A model generated the notes under the pieces. It saw only the letters and a list, made by a program, of their open reading frames with translations, was not told the DNA's origin and made no database searches. Position numbers and translations under genes: made by a program. 38,569 nt of DNA from Spirochaetaceae bacterium (GTDB taxonomy: Bacteria; Spirochaetota; Spirochaetia; SZUA-6; Bin103), in the NCBI GenBank assembly GCA_028820215.1, contig JAPPKD010000119.1:1-38569 (forward strand), written 5' to 3'. This document shows, piece by piece, positions 10,460-21,328 of the stretch. How positions within the stretch are numbered: position 1 is the first letter of the stretch; the number at the start of each line of letters is the position of its first letter.

Positions 10460-11404
10460 TCAGCGGACGCCGGTCGGTACCGGCACCGAGTCGACGACGC
10501 GCTGCAGGACGGTCGCGGCGTCGAGGTTCTCGATGCGCGCCTCGGCGGACAGCACCAGCCGGTGCGGGACCACCACCGGCAGCATCGCGCGCACGTCCTC
10601 CGGCATCACGAAGTCGCGCCCGTCCGCCAGCGCGAATGCCTGCGCGGCCAGCAGCACGTGCTGGGAGCACCGGGGGCTGGCGCCCAGCTTCAGCAGCGGG
10701 TTGTCGCGGGTGCGGGACGCCAGGGCGATCACGTAGTCCTTGATCGAGCCGTCGACCTGTACCTGCCGGACGGCGCGGCGCAGTGCCACGATCTCCTCGG
10801 CGCCGGCCACCGGCCGCAGATCCGTCAGCGGGTCGTCGCTCTGGAAGCGGTCCAGGATCTCCTTCTCCGCCCGGTCGGTCGGATAGCCGAGCGAGAAGGA
10901 GATGCCGAAGCGGTCCAACTCCCCCTCCGGCAGGTGGAACACGCCGACGAAGGTGACCGGGTTCTGGGTGGCGATCACGAAGAACGGCTGCGGCAGCGCG
11001 TGCGTCACCCCTTCCACGGTGACCGACCCTTCCTGCATGGCCTCCAGCAGGCTCGACTGGGTCCGCGGTGAGGCGCGGTTGATCTCGTCGGCGAGTATGA
11101 ACTGGTGCATGATCGCGCCCTGCTTGAACACGAACGTGCGCTGGTCGTTGTCCCACACGGTCATCCCGGTGATGTCGCCGGGCAGCAGGTCGGGCGTGAA
11201 CTGGATGCGGGCGAAGTCCACCCCTGCGCTGGCCGCCATGACTCGCGCCAGGGTGGTCTTGCCGACGCCGGGCACGTCCTCGATCAGCACGTGCAGGCCG
11301 GATATGAAGCCGACCAGCATGAAGCGCACCTCGCGGCTCTTGCCGACGAAGACGCGGGCTATGGCGTCCTCCAGGGCGCGGACCAGATCGGCGTTCGGCG
11401 GCAC
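10460..11404 (-). CDS. MoxR-family AAA+ ATPase
   Basis: This MoxR-type AAA+ ATPase has 314 residues from GTG 11404. It shows Walker A in EDVPGVGKTTLA, Walker B in FILADEINRASPRTQSSLLEAMQEG and sensor segment VIATQNPV. MoxR ATPases usually act as chaperones that insert cofactors or activate partners with von Willebrand A or DUF58 domains. No such partner gene follows here, which is unusual; a LOG-like gene follows instead. The start is uncertain. GTG 11404 has AAGGTAG about 5 nt upstream, whereas TTG 11440 lies further back inside a TTGACC hexamer. It is divergent from moeA. Confidence 0.9.
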   Translation of the reverse strand: MPPNADLVRALEDAIARVFVGKSREVRFMLVGFISGLHVLIEDVPGVGKTTLARVMAASAGVDFARIQFTPDLLPGDITGMTVWDNDQRTFVFKQGAIMHQFILADEINRASPRTQSSLLEAMQEGSVTVEGVTHALPQPFFVIATQNPVTFVGVFHLPEGELDRFGISFSLGYPTDRAEKEILDRFQSDDPLTDLRPVAGAEEIVALRRAVRQVQVDGSIKDYVIALASRTRDNPLLKLGASPRCSQHVLLAAQAFALADGRDFVMPEDVRAMLPVVVPHRLVLSAEARIENLDAATVLQRVVDSVPVPTGVR

Positions 11405-11451
11405 GGCGGCTACCTTGGTGCATCCGCGATAACGGGTCAACGCGCGATTGT

Positions 11452-11480
11452 TTGACCGCGCATCCGCGCGCCACTACTGT
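11452..11480 (+). promoter_or_regulatory. sigma-70-type promoter of the moe-moa operon
   Basis: TTGACC (11452-11457), a 17-bp spacer and TACTGT (11475-11480) lie 11 nt before ATG 11492. There is no Shine-Dalgarno before that ATG, so the transcript would begin about 4-5 nt from the start codon. The divergent moxR gene begins 88 nt away. Confidence 0.6.
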
Positions 11481-11491
11481 CTGATGACCCT

Positions 11492-12709
11492 ATGATTTCC
11501 GTGGCGGAGGCCGATCGCATCCTCGCCGATGAAACGTGGTCGCTGCCGGCCGAACCGGTGCCGCTGCCCGAGTCCTACGGTCGCATCCTGCGGGTGCCGC
11601 TGCGCTCGGACCGCGATCTGCCGCCCTACGACCGGGCGACCATGGACGGCATCGCCGTGCGCGCCGCGGCACTGGCCGCCGGCAGCCGCCGGTTCGCGGT
11701 GGAAGCCGAGGCGGTCGCCGGACAGCCGGCGATCAGCCTGTCCGGCGACAGGGCCTGCGTGCGCATCATGACCGGTGCGGTGTTGCCGAGCGGCGCCGAC
11801 GCGGTGATTCGCTCCGAGGACGTCACGTTCGGCGACGGCACGGCCGAGGTCGCCGCCGGCGTCGAGGCTCCGCCGTGGCACAACGTGCACCGCACCGCCA
11901 GCGACGGACGCGCCGGAGACGTCGTGATGGAGCCAGGCACCCGCATCGGCGAGCGCGAGGCGGCGGTGATCGCCTCGGTCGGCGCATCGCAGGTCAGCGT
12001 CTCGCGGCTTCCCCGCATCGCCATCCTGACCACCGGGGACGAGGTGGTGGCGGTCGACGCCGCGGTGGAGCCGCACCAGATCAGGCAGAGCAATCGCTAC
12101 GCGGCCGAGGCGATTCTGCAGGGGACGGGGCTCCCGGCGGGCAGTGAGCACCTTCCCGACGACCAGGAACGGCTCGGCGACCGTGCCCGGCGGTTGCTGG
12201 CCGACCACGACGTTCTGATCACGACCGGCGCGGTTTCCATGGGGGTGACCGACAACATGCCCCAGGTGCTCGCCGACGCCGGCATGCAGGAGCGCTTCCA
12301 CCGCCTCGACCAGCGGCCGGGCAAGCCGCTCTGGTTCGGCACCGGCTCCGTCGACGGCGTTCGCCGGGCCGCCTTCGGGTTGCCGGGCAACCCGGTGTCG
12401 GTCGCGGTCTGCCTGCGGCGCTACGTCCTGCCGTTCCTGTTCCGGCTGCTGGAAGCCGCGCCGCCGGCGCCGGAGGCCGCGGCCCTGACCGAAGACGTGC
12501 GCTTCCCGATGCCGCTCACCTATTACCTGCCGGTCGCCCTGGACTGCTCCGAGGGCAGGCTTGCCGCCGCGCCGCGTCCCACCGGCAGCTCCGGGGACTA
12601 CCTGCGGCTCATGGCCTCCGACGGCTTCGTCGAGCTCCCGGCGAAGCGCGACCGCTTCGCCGCCGGACACGTGGCGCCGCTGTACCGCTGGGGTGCCCGT
12701 GCCGGGTGA
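11492..12709 (+). CDS. moeA: molybdopterin molybdenumtransferase
   Basis: This 405-residue MoeA inserts molybdate into adenylylated molybdopterin in the last step of cofactor synthesis. Family segments include SYGRILRVPLRSDRDLPPYDRATMDG near the N-terminus, RIMTGAVLPSGADAVIRSED, LTTGDEVV, ITTGAVSMGVTDNMPQVL and GLPGNPVSV. Domain order (molybdenum-binding core, then C-terminal beta domain) and length are normal. ATG 11492 has no ribosome site but sits 11 nt after a well-formed -10 box. It is the first gene of the moeA-moaA-moaC-moaD-moaE series; moaA starts right after its stop. No mogA/moaB (the adenylylating partner) is in the window. Confidence 0.96.
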   Translation: MISVAEADRILADETWSLPAEPVPLPESYGRILRVPLRSDRDLPPYDRATMDGIAVRAAALAAGSRRFAVEAEAVAGQPAISLSGDRACVRIMTGAVLPSGADAVIRSEDVTFGDGTAEVAAGVEAPPWHNVHRTASDGRAGDVVMEPGTRIGEREAAVIASVGASQVSVSRLPRIAILTTGDEVVAVDAAVEPHQIRQSNRYAAEAILQGTGLPAGSEHLPDDQERLGDRARRLLADHDVLITTGAVSMGVTDNMPQVLADAGMQERFHRLDQRPGKPLWFGTGSVDGVRRAAFGLPGNPVSVAVCLRRYVLPFLFRLLEAAPPAPEAAALTEDVRFPMPLTYYLPVALDCSEGRLAAAPRPTGSSGDYLRLMASDGFVELPAKRDRFAAGHVAPLYRWGARAG

Positions 12710-12710
12710 G

Positions 12711-13787
12711 ATGGGCGGCGACCGCTTCGGGCGCGCCCTGCACGACCTGCGCGTGTCGGTCACCGACCGCTGCAACTTCCGCTGCCCGTACTGCATGCCC
12801 AAGGAGGAGTTCGGCGACGACTACCGGTTCGTCCCCACCGCCGATCAGCTCACCGATGCGGAGACCGTGCGGCTGGCCGGCCTGTTCGCGGACCTGGGCG
12901 TCCGCAAGCTGCGCATCACCGGCGGCGAGCCGCTGCTGCGCCGCAACCTGACGGGGCTGATCGCGGCGCTCGCACCGCTGCGCGCGCGCGGCATCGACGA
13001 CATCGCGCTGACCACCAACGGCTTTCTGCTCGAACGGCACGCGCAGGCGCTGGCCGACGCAGGTCTGGACCGGGTGACGGTCAGCCTGGATTCGCTGGAC
13101 CCGCACGTGTTCGAGCACCTGAACGGACTGAACCAGCCGCTTGCGCCGGTGCTTCGCGGCCTGGACGCCGCGGCGGCGGCCGGCCTGGGGCCGGTCAAGA
13201 TCAACGTCGTGGTGCTGCGCGGCGTCAACGACGACGGGCTGATCGACCTGGTGGAGCGCTTCCGCGGCACCGGCGTCACGGTCCGCTTCATCGAGTACAT
13301 GGACGTCGGCAACCGCAACGGCTGGTCGGCCGAGCAGGTGGTCCCGTCGCGGCGCATCGTCGCCGACATCCACGCCGTGCACCCGCTGGAGCCGCTGGAA
13401 CCCGCGTACGCGGGCGAGGTGGCGCGGCGCTACCGCTACGCCGACGGCGCGGGCGAGATCGGCTTCATCTCCAGCGTGTCGGAGCCGTTCTGCGGAGACT
13501 GCACGCGCGCACGCCTGGCGGTGGACGGCACGCTGTACACCTGCCTGTTCGCCTGGAAGGGCGTGCCGCTCTTGCCGCTGCTCCGGAGCGGCGCCGGTGA
13601 CGCGGAGGTCGCCCGGGTCCTGCGCGAGACCTGGGAGCGGCGCGACGACCGCTACTCCGAGGACCGCAAGCGGATCCGGGTATTCATGGACGGCAGGCGG
13701 GGCGGCGGCAACGGCCGGGAGGCCGATGGCGCCGAACAGGAAGCGGCCGAGCACGCCAAGGTCGAGATGCACCATGTCGGCGGCTGA
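12711..13787 (+). CDS. moaA: GTP 3',8-cyclase (radical SAM)
   Basis: The enzyme has 358 residues. With MoaC it converts GTP to cyclic pyranopterin monophosphate, the first stage of molybdenum-cofactor synthesis. The radical-SAM cluster motif is CNFRCPYC (Cys21, Cys25, Cys28), followed by RITGGEPLLRR. The second, GTP-binding iron-sulfur cluster uses CGDC and a later Cys (261, 264, 278). The protein ends in the conserved Gly-Gly. An unusual charged stretch of about 20 residues (RRGGGNGREADGAEQEAAEHAK) precedes that tail. ATG 12711 is 1 nt past the moeA stop; GTG 12699 is an alternative start. The 3' end overlaps moaC by 14 nt. Confidence 0.96.
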   Translation: MGGDRFGRALHDLRVSVTDRCNFRCPYCMPKEEFGDDYRFVPTADQLTDAETVRLAGLFADLGVRKLRITGGEPLLRRNLTGLIAALAPLRARGIDDIALTTNGFLLERHAQALADAGLDRVTVSLDSLDPHVFEHLNGLNQPLAPVLRGLDAAAAAGLGPVKINVVVLRGVNDDGLIDLVERFRGTGVTVRFIEYMDVGNRNGWSAEQVVPSRRIVADIHAVHPLEPLEPAYAGEVARRYRYADGAGEIGFISSVSEPFCGDCTRARLAVDGTLYTCLFAWKGVPLLPLLRSGAGDAEVARVLRETWERRDDRYSEDRKRIRVFMDGRRGGGNGREADGAEQEAAEHAKVEMHHVGG

Positions 13788-14319
13788 CCCGGCCGGCGCG
13801 TCCGGCTTCACGCATCTCGACGCCGACGGGCATCCGCGCATGGTGGATGTCTCCGCCAAGGGCGCGACCACCCGCACGGCGACCGCGCGGGCGCTGGTGT
13901 CGCTGCCCCCCGCCGTGCGCGAGCGGCTGACCCGAGCGGGCGGGAACGGCGCCGACCACGCCGGATCCGGGGCCGACATCGTCACCGCCAAGGGGCCGGT
14001 GTTCCACACCGCGCGCATCGCCGGGATCATGGCGGCCAAGCGAACGGCGGAGCTGATCCCGCTCTGCCACCCGATCGGCCTGGAGGACTGCACGATCGAC
14101 ATCGGCCAGACGCCCGGCGGCGACCTGTCGATCGAATGCCGGACGGTCGTCACCCACAAGACCGGGGTGGAGATGGAGGCGCTCACCGGTGCCAGCGTGG
14201 CGGCGCTGACCGTCTACGACATGTGTAAGGCGATCAGCCGTGGCATCGTCATCAAGGACGTAAGACTGATGAGCAAATCGGGCGGCAGGAGCGGTGACTA
14301 CCATGCCGACGGCGCTTGA
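13774..14319 (+). CDS. moaC: cyclic pyranopterin monophosphate synthase
   Basis: MoaC (181 residues) rearranges the MoaA product into cyclic pyranopterin monophosphate. The active-site segments are ELIPLCHPIGLEDC and THKTGVEMEALTGASVAALTVYDMCKA, and the Lys in SRGIVIKDVRLMSKSGG is also conserved. A short insertion (GNGADHAGSGAD) makes it slightly longer than most MoaC proteins (about 160 residues). ATG 13774 lies inside the moaA tail, and the end overlaps moaD by 17 nt. Such overlaps fit coupled translation rather than a frameshift, since both products look complete. Confidence 0.96.
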   Translation: MSAADPAGASGFTHLDADGHPRMVDVSAKGATTRTATARALVSLPPAVRERLTRAGGNGADHAGSGADIVTAKGPVFHTARIAGIMAAKRTAELIPLCHPIGLEDCTIDIGQTPGGDLSIECRTVVTHKTGVEMEALTGASVAALTVYDMCKAISRGIVIKDVRLMSKSGGRSGDYHADGA

Positions 14320-14602
14320 GCCGGCGATGGCACGCGGCGGGCCGGCTGTCGGCAAGGCGGGCGTGACGGTCCGCATCCGCTACTTCGCCATCCTGCGCGA
14401 GGAGCGCGGCCGGGAGGAGGAGGCGCTCACGACCGGCGCCGCCAGCGCCGCGGAGCTGTACGATGAGTTGCGGGCGCGTTTCTCCTTCAGCTTGCCCGCG
14501 GATCGGCTGCGGGTGGCCTGCAACGGCGACTTCGTCCCGTGGAGCCGGCCGCTGCGCGACGGCGACCTGGTGGTGTTCATCCCCCCGGTGGCCGGCGGAT
14601 GA
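14303..14602 (+). CDS. moaD: molybdopterin synthase sulfur-carrier subunit
   Basis: This 99-residue ubiquitin-like protein carries sulfur as a C-terminal thiocarboxylate for molybdopterin synthase. The fold begins at VTVRIRYFAILREERG (about residue 22) and ends DGDLVVFIPPVAGG, with the essential Gly-Gly at the very C-terminus. ATG 14303 is chosen because AGGAG (14287-14291) is 11 nt upstream; GTG 14294 would be only 2 nt from it. The first 20 residues are extra and the start could lie later. The stop overlaps the moaE start as ATGA. Confidence 0.93.
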   Translation: MPTALEPAMARGGPAVGKAGVTVRIRYFAILREERGREEEALTTGAASAAELYDELRARFSFSLPADRLRVACNGDFVPWSRPLRDGDLVVFIPPVAGG

Positions 14603-15072
14603 GCAACCCGATGACCGAATCGCCGCGTGCGAGCTTCACGCTGGCCGCTGCCTCCGTCGATCCCGAAGCGCTCAAGGCGCGGCTGGCGCATCCCGCGGCA
14701 GGTGCCTTGGCCACCTTCGAGGGGTGGGTGCGCAACCATGCCGACGGCCGCGCCGTGCGCACCCTGGAGTACCAAGTCTACCCGGAATTGGCGCAAGCCG
14801 AGGGTGAGCGCGTGGTGACAGACGCGCTACACACGTTCGACGTGATCGCCGTACACTGCGTTCATCGCTCTGGTATGCTTCAAATAGGAGACATGGCAGT
14901 GTGGGTCGGAGTCGCCGCCGCGCACCGCGCCGCGGCCTTCGACGCCTGCCGCTATGTCATCGACAAGGTCAAGCAGAGGCTGCCGATCTGGAAACGCGAG
15001 AGCTACGCCGAAGGCGACTCCGGCTGGGTCAACTGCCAGGTAATCGCGGCGCCGGCTGCTACAGTGAGGTGA
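14599..15072 (+). CDS. moaE: molybdopterin synthase catalytic subunit
   Basis: This 157-residue large subunit transfers two sulfurs from MoaD to cyclic pyranopterin monophosphate, making molybdopterin. Characteristic segments are GALATFEGWVRNHADGRAV, LEYQVYPELA and CRYVIDKVKQRLPIWKRE, whose lysines bind substrate. Length is normal. ATG 14599 overlaps the moaD stop (ATGA), which suggests coupled translation of the two subunits. msrP follows after 3 nt, linking the cofactor operon to a molybdoenzyme. Confidence 0.95.
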   Translation: MSNPMTESPRASFTLAAASVDPEALKARLAHPAAGALATFEGWVRNHADGRAVRTLEYQVYPELAQAEGERVVTDALHTFDVIAVHCVHRSGMLQIGDMAVWVGVAAAHRAAAFDACRYVIDKVKQRLPIWKRESYAEGDSGWVNCQVIAAPAATVR

Positions 15073-15075
15073 CAC

Positions 15076-16047
15076 GTGGCAGCGATTAAACGCAAGGACT
15101 ACGAAGCGGACATCAAGTGGTGGGAGATCACCGACCGCGAGCACTTTATCGACCGGCGCGAATTCATGCGCCGGGCGGGCACGGCAGCCGCCGGCATCGG
15201 GCTGGCTACCGTCGTGCCTGGATTCGTGGGCAAGGCGTTTGCCCAGGGAGGAGCGTATCCCGGTCTTCCCGGCAGCATCTACGATGCCGACGAAGCGCCC
15301 AACACCCTGCACGAGGCCATCAACAAGAACAACTTTTACGAGATAGGCGTCACCTCGAGCCGCCGGCCGCGCAGAGAAGACGGGTTCACCATCAGTCCGT
15401 GGCAGGTCTCCATCGGCGGTGAGGTGGACAACCCGGGGGTGATCGATCTCCAGGACCTGATTGCCCGGTACCGTGACAAGCTGGAGGAGCGTATCTATCG
15501 CCTGCGCTGCGTCGAGCGCTGGGCGATGGTGATTCCATGGGTAGGGTTCCCGCTCCACCACCTGATCAAGGACTACGGACCCACCTCGCGTGCGAAGTAC
15601 CTCCGCTTCGAGACCTTCTTCGACGCCGACCAGATGCCGCGTGCCCTCCGTTCCATCAGGTATCCCTACGTCGAGGGCCTGCGCATGGACGAGGCGATGA
15701 ACGACCTGACGCTCGTCACCGTGGGGATGTACGGCGACGTTCTACAGACGCCCAACGGGCCGCCCATCCGCATCATGGTTCCCTGGAAGTACGGCTACAA
15801 GAGCATCAAGTCGATCATCAAGATCGACTTCGTGGAGGAGCAGCCGGTGAGCACGTGGACCATGGCGGCCCCGCACGAATACGGCTTCTACTCGAACGTG
15901 AATCCCGAGCGGGCCCACCCTCGGTGGAGCCAGCGCCTGGAGAACCGTATCGGCGTCGGCGGCAGGCGCGAAACCGTGAAGTTCAACGGCTATGGTGAGT
16001 GGGTCGCCTCGATGTACGAGGGCATGGACCTGATCAAGTATCACTGA
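15076..16047 (+). CDS. msrP: MsrP-type molybdopterin methionine sulfoxide reductase, first copy
   Basis: This 323-residue periplasmic molybdoenzyme of the MsrP (YedY) family repairs methionine sulfoxide in envelope proteins, taking electrons from MsrQ. A twin-arginine export signal DRREFMRRAG (Arg27-Arg28) precedes a hydrophobic run ending near AFAQ (about residue 57). RLRCVERWAMVIPWVGFPL supplies the molybdenum ligand (Cys145), and VPWKYGYKSIKSI is typical of the family. Translation starts at GTG 15076 with GAGGTGA just upstream, 3 nt after moaE. The gene is paired with msrQ 16 nt downstream. A second diverged copy lies at 16818-17786. The substrate is inferred from the family. Confidence 0.92.
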   Translation: MAAIKRKDYEADIKWWEITDREHFIDRREFMRRAGTAAAGIGLATVVPGFVGKAFAQGGAYPGLPGSIYDADEAPNTLHEAINKNNFYEIGVTSSRRPRREDGFTISPWQVSIGGEVDNPGVIDLQDLIARYRDKLEERIYRLRCVERWAMVIPWVGFPLHHLIKDYGPTSRAKYLRFETFFDADQMPRALRSIRYPYVEGLRMDEAMNDLTLVTVGMYGDVLQTPNGPPIRIMVPWKYGYKSIKSIIKIDFVEEQPVSTWTMAAPHEYGFYSNVNPERAHPRWSQRLENRIGVGGRRETVKFNGYGEWVASMYEGMDLIKYH

Positions 16048-16063
16048 GGCTGAGGAGGGATGG

Positions 16064-16744
16064 ATGGCGGACGCGAAACGGAAGGGGCGCAATCCTGCTC
16101 AGGTCGCCAAGCGCGCCAAGCTGGTCGTCCTTCCGCTGACCATGATGCCGCTGGCCATCGCCTTGGTGCGCTACTTCACCGACCAGTTCGGGGTCGACGC
16201 GATCGGGGACTTTACGCTGGACACCGGGAACTGGGGCATCAGGCTGCTGCTGGCGACGCTCGCCGTCACACCCATACGCGAGTTGACCGGCTGGAACTGG
16301 CTCATTACCTACCGCCGGCCGCTCGGTCTGGCGTCATTCTACTATCTGTGCGTCCACCTGTTGGTCTACGCGTACTTGGACTTCGCGCTGAACCTGGAGT
16401 TCATCCTGATCGATGTCACCGAGTCGATCTTCATCGTAGTGGGGGTGGCCGGGTTCCTGCTGTTGATCCCATTGGCGATCACCTCCACCACCGGCTGGAT
16501 CCGCCGCTTGGGCAAGCGCTGGCGGATGCTGCACCGGCTCGCGTACCTCGCGCTCATCCTGGGTGTCGTGCACTACCTTCTTCAGGTCAAGGAAATAACC
16601 TTCCAGCTTGCGGCGTACATGGTTGCCGGCGCGCTCCTGCTCGGCTACCGCATCGTCGCGCCATTGCTGAAGCGTGCCGGCGCCGGGAAGTCGTCGGCGC
16701 GCAGTCGCCAGGCAGCGACCACACCGCGCCCGGCCGGACGCTGA
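16064..16744 (+). CDS. msrQ: MsrQ-type heme-binding membrane subunit, first copy
   Basis: This 226-residue membrane protein of the MsrQ (YedZ) family passes electrons from the inner membrane to MsrP. It has about six hydrophobic helices. Family segments include TGNWGIRLLLATLAVTP, WNWLITYRRPLGL, FYYLCVHLLVYAYLDF with a heme-ligand type histidine, TSTTGWIRRLGKRWRMLHRLAYLALILGVVHYLL and LLLGYRI. A strong ribosome site GAGGAGGG (16052-16059) selects ATG 16064 over ATG 16060, which is in another frame. The basic, Ser/Arg-rich tail of about 25 residues is absent from the second copy. Confidence 0.92.
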   Translation: MADAKRKGRNPAQVAKRAKLVVLPLTMMPLAIALVRYFTDQFGVDAIGDFTLDTGNWGIRLLLATLAVTPIRELTGWNWLITYRRPLGLASFYYLCVHLLVYAYLDFALNLEFILIDVTESIFIVVGVAGFLLLIPLAITSTTGWIRRLGKRWRMLHRLAYLALILGVVHYLLQVKEITFQLAAYMVAGALLLGYRIVAPLLKRAGAGKSSARSRQAATTPRPAGR

Positions 16745-16817
16745 CCCGGAAAGGCAAAGATTATCTGGACAAACTGTCAACGCATCGGGGAGCCAGTCCC
16801 CGGGGAGGAAGAAGCCC

Positions 16818-17786
16818 ATGATCAAGCGATCGCTCGCTAGCCGGCTGAATGCCGACATCGTCCCGTCGGAGATCACCGATCGCGACGCCTACCTGAACCG
16901 GCGCCAGTTCCTGGCGCGCGCCGGCGGCGCGGCGGCCGGCACCGCCCTCGTGCTCGGAGCGCCCGCCCTGTCATGGCCGCTGGACGCCTCCGTGTATGCG
17001 AACGCGGCGTCCAGTCCGTACAGCACCGACGAGAAGCAGAACACCTTCACCGAGGCGACCACCTACAACAACTTCTGGGAGTTCGGAAAGCAGAAGTGGG
17101 AGCCGGCGCAGAACTCCAAGGACTTCAAGCCGCGTCCCTGGACGGTGACCGTTTCCGGCGAGGTCGGCACGCCGATCACGATGGACATCGACGACCTGAT
17201 CGGGCGCTTCTCGCTCCAAGAGCGGATCTACCGGCTGCGCTGCGTGGAAGCGTGGTCGATGGTGATCCCGTGGGTCGGCTTTCCGCTCTCGGAGCTGATC
17301 AGCGCCGCCGAGCCGACCTCCAAGGCGAAGTTCGTGCACTTCGTCACCCTCTACTCGGAGGAGCAGTTCCCGGCGCACAAGACCAACTCCTACCTGCCGT
17401 GGCCGTACGAGGAGGCGCTGCGGATGGATGAGGCGATGAACGAGCTGACCATGATGGCCGTGGGCATGTACGGGCAGGAGCTGGCCAATCCCAACGGCGC
17501 GCCGCTGCGCCTGGTGGTCCCATGGAAGTACGGCTTCAAGAGCATCAAGTCGATCGTGTCGATCGAGCTGACCGAGCAGCAGCCCAGGGCCACCTGGAAC
17601 CAGGCCAATCCGCGGTACTACGGCTGGTACTCCAACGTGAATCCGCGTGTGAGTCCCGTTCCCTACAGCCAGGCGACCGAGACCCGCATCGGCGAGAACG
17701 GGCGGCGCCGCACCGAGCTGTTCAACGGCTACGGGGACTACGTCGCCCACCTGTACGAAGACCTGGACCTGCGCCGCAACTACTGA
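16818..17786 (+). CDS. msrP: MsrP-type molybdopterin methionine sulfoxide reductase, second copy
   Basis: This second MsrP homologue has 322 residues. The twin-arginine signal is LNRRQFLARAGGAAAG (Arg28-Arg29). The Mo-ligand segment RLRCVEAWSMVIPWVGFPL has Cys142, and VPWKYGFKSIKSIVSIE matches the first copy closely. The two proteins align end to end but differ at many positions, mainly in the N-terminal mature part and the segment around residues 180-200. This is therefore an old duplication or separate acquisition, not a recent repeat. The ribosome site GGAGGAAG (about 16802-16809) sets ATG 16818. The 73-nt gap after msrQ copy 1 is the longest inside the operon and could hold a weak internal promoter. 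Confidence 0.92.
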   Translation: MIKRSLASRLNADIVPSEITDRDAYLNRRQFLARAGGAAAGTALVLGAPALSWPLDASVYANAASSPYSTDEKQNTFTEATTYNNFWEFGKQKWEPAQNSKDFKPRPWTVTVSGEVGTPITMDIDDLIGRFSLQERIYRLRCVEAWSMVIPWVGFPLSELISAAEPTSKAKFVHFVTLYSEEQFPAHKTNSYLPWPYEEALRMDEAMNELTMMAVGMYGQELANPNGAPLRLVVPWKYGFKSIKSIVSIELTEQQPRATWNQANPRYYGWYSNVNPRVSPVPYSQATETRIGENGRRRTELFNGYGDYVAHLYEDLDLRRNY

Positions 17787-17825
17787 CGGCCGGCGTGCAC
17801 GGGTGTCAGAGGCGCGGCTGAAGCG

Positions 17826-18461
17826 GTGAACCCGTTCCGGCAGTTCTGGGAGGCGCGGCCGGTCGAGCGCGCGCGGCTGGCCAAGCCGACGCTGTACGCG
17901 GCAGCGCTGCTGCCGCTGGTCAACATGGCGCAGGGCTGGTCCCGCGGCTCGTTCGCGACCAGCCCCGTGGCGGTGGAGGAGGTGATCCTGCGCAGCGGCA
18001 ACTGGGCGATCCGCTTCCTGCTGGCGTCGCTGGCGATAACGCCGCTACGCGGCATCACGGGCTGGAACTGGCTTGCCACGTACCGGCGGCCACTCGGATT
18101 GCTGGCGTTCACGTACGCTACCCTGCACCTGCTGGTCTACTTCGGGATCAACCTGGGACTGAGTCTGGAGTTCCTGATTCTGGAGGTCGTCGGGGCCAGC
18201 TACATCATCGTCGGCGTGACGGCATTCGCTGCCATGGCGCCGCTGGCGGTGACCTCCACCACCGGCTGGATCCGCAGGCTCGGCAAGAACTGGACCGTGC
18301 TCCACCGCCTTGCCTACCTGGCGCTCATCGCGGGGGTGGTTCACTACGCCCTGCAACTCAAGCAGGTTGCGTTTCAGTTCCTGGTCTACGCCGTGATCGG
18401 GGTGCTGCTGCTGGGGTACCGCGGCGTGATCGCCCTCAAACCCGCGCGCAAGGGACGTTGA
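17826..18461 (+). CDS. msrQ: MsrQ-type heme-binding membrane subunit, second copy
   Basis: This 211-residue membrane protein is homologous to the first MsrQ, sharing SGNWAIRFLLASLAITPLR, TGWNWLATYRRPLGLLAF, TLHLLVYFGINL, TSTTGWIRRLGKNWTVLHRLAYLALIAGVVHY and LLLGYRG. It would donate electrons to the adjacent second MsrP. The start is GTG 17826, 39 nt after msrP, with only a weak ribosome site. It is the last gene of the operon and converges with clpB across 123 nt holding hairpins. Confidence 0.92.
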   Translation: MNPFRQFWEARPVERARLAKPTLYAAALLPLVNMAQGWSRGSFATSPVAVEEVILRSGNWAIRFLLASLAITPLRGITGWNWLATYRRPLGLLAFTYATLHLLVYFGINLGLSLEFLILEVVGASYIIVGVTAFAAMAPLAVTSTTGWIRRLGKNWTVLHRLAYLALIAGVVHYALQLKQVAFQFLVYAVIGVLLLGYRGVIALKPARKGR

Positions 18462-18466
18462 GCGCC

Positions 18467-18565
18467 CCAAGGAATCGTCGCCTCCGGCTCCGTTTCCTTG
18501 GCCCATCCCCGCCTGCGCTCCGGCGTCTGCAGGATGTGGCGCTGACGCGCCAATCCGGCAGACGC
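18467..18565. terminator. hairpins between convergent msrQ and clpB, candidate two-way terminator
   Basis: CCAAGGAA (18467-18474) pairs with TTCCTTGG (18494-18501). A stronger fold pairs GGCGTCTGC (18522-18530) with GCAGACGCC (18558-18566), with GGCGC-TGAC-GCGCC nested inside. No T-run follows on either strand, so termination strength is uncertain, but the placement between two convergent stops fits. Confidence 0.45.
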
Positions 18566-18584
18566 CTCGCGGCGGAGCTTGATG

Positions 18585-21215
<2,631 letters not shown>

Positions 21216-21227
21216 GGGGCTGTTCAG

Positions 21228-21257
21228 AACCTACGTGCGGACTCGCCGACCGGTCAA
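21228..21257 (-). promoter_or_regulatory. sigma-70-type promoter of clpB
   Basis: On the minus strand TTGACC (21252-21257), an 18-bp spacer and TAGGTT (21228-21233) precede ATG 21215 by 12 nt. The intervening bases contain no Shine-Dalgarno, consistent with a very short or absent leader. Confidence 0.55.
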
Positions 21258-21299
21258 AATTCGCCGTGGGCCTCGTCACGGTCGCCGCCGGCACGGTAG

Positions 21300-21328
21300 T
21301 TGACAGCCTCCATTCCGTTTCTTAGTGT
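21300..21328 (+). promoter_or_regulatory. sigma-70-type promoter of the nqr operon
   Basis: TTGACA (21300-21305), a 17-bp spacer and TAGTGT (21323-21328) make the best sigma-70 match in the window. The expected start is near 21335, giving about 100 nt of leader before nqrA. That leader contains the perfect 12-bp palindrome AGAGGTACCTCT (21365-21376), a possible operator or small RNA stem. Confidence 0.6.

Noticed and set aside
14287..14319. Overlap of moaC and moaD read as a possible frameshift
   Set aside because: Both products are complete, with normal ends (the Gly-Gly tail of MoaD). The overlap fits coupled translation.
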